DNA from: G963677325 sp963810555 | GTDB lineage: Bacteria > Bacteroidota > Bacteroidia > Bacteroidales > Prolixibacteraceae | NCBI GenBank assembly: GCA_963810555.1 | Contig: CAWENX010000021.1 | Span: 1 to 64,000, forward strand | Direction of reading: 5' to 3' | Length of the DNA: 64,000 bases | In this document: positions 63,880 to 64,000 of the stretch, in pieces | Numbering within the stretch: position 1 is the first letter of the stretch | How the letters are laid out: each line of letters opens with the position of its first letter | Translations under genes and position numbers: made by a program | The notes under the pieces: generated by a model | Databases searched by the model: none | The model's input: the letters and a program-made list of their open reading frames with translations, nothing else | Told to the model about the DNA's origin: nothing

Positions 63880-64000
63880 GTGATTTTAAAGGAACATAAG
63901 GAAACAAGGGATCTGGAAGAAACCGGCATCGTGAGGCTGATGTGGAAATTTTTCTGGCCTGCCTTTATCGGGGTGACAGCCAATGCCCTTTACAATATCG
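63880..64000 (+). CDS. MATE-family efflux transporter (5' end only)
   Basis: GTG start, 40 residues visible before the window ends. LEETGIVRLMWKFFWPAFIG and VTANALYNI match the N-terminus and first transmembrane helix of MATE/NorM-type cation-coupled multidrug exporters (pattern l.ekgi.kLl.kysiPaiigm...alYnivD). The distinctive DxxF-like motif lies beyond the window, so the assignment rests on the first helix. Confidence 0.72.
   Translation, partial: MILKEHKETRDLEETGIVRLMWKFFWPAFIGVTANALYNI

Noticed and set aside
1..64000. tRNA, rRNA, tmRNA and common riboswitches
   Set aside because: Looked for by eye (TTCGANNC loops with CCA-type ends, TPP and cobalamin box phrases) without a convincing hit; a covariance search would be needed to exclude small RNAs.

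Overview
The window comes from a Bacteroidetes bacterium, most likely an uncultured Bacteroidales or Marinilabiliales relative. The supporting signs are TAnnTTTG-type promoter boxes, T9SS type B C-terminal domains, PorP/SprF and PorT-like barrels, DUF6089, DUF6266, a NagP-type sugar transporter, and the DUF6089-uppS-bamA-ompH-murI gene order. The window is AT-rich overall. No tRNA, rRNA or CRISPR array was recognised.

Layout. 0-36 kb is conserved core. It holds a hybrid sensor kinase, pdxJ, a CBS protein, nadK, the outer-membrane assembly block (DUF6089, uppS, bamA, three OmpH/Skp paralogues, murI), an amino-sugar kinase / nucleotidyltransferase / sugar MFS group, a gamma carbonic anhydrase, korAB followed by a receiver-PEP/pyruvate-binding protein, an HPt protein, gcvT, serC, DUF1015, and a phospholipid-remodelling operon (LplT-like MFS, fused PlsC-ACP-acyl ligase, PorT-like barrel). 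36-44 kb carries two giant paralogous secreted proteins (IgGFc-binding N-domain, PKD repeats, T9SS type B signal) and a TMEM175-like channel.

44-62 kb is an accessory region: low coding density, REP-like palindromes, gene remnants (a cell-surface protein tail, IS110, a thermonuclease tail) and clearly foreign AT-rich genes. Its most striking content is a ~100-125 bp repeat present four times in the same orientation. Each copy has a Bacteroidetes-type -7 box (one copy weakened), a short 5' leader, a start codon and the peptide MKKNENLNLK, ending in a palindrome. Each copy lies just upstream of an accessory gene, and one copy supplies the start codon and signal-peptide n-region of a lipoprotein. 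The region ends in a decayed replicon-like module: HTH, VirE-N/BT4734-like protein, RepA-like ATPase, an iteron-like GGAAACA array, a second HTH, then DUF6266 and a small membrane protein. 62-64 kb returns to T9SS-related and core genes: PorP/SprF, a HEAT-repeat protein and the start of a MATE exporter.

Caveat. At least ten genes or gene remnants need single-base frame corrections to restore conserved protein sequence, four of them in bamA alone. Many of the corrections fall in short homopolymers. Base-calling or assembly error is the simplest explanation in the core genes; in the 57-62 kb module true decay is also plausible. Frameshifted genes are given as single spans.
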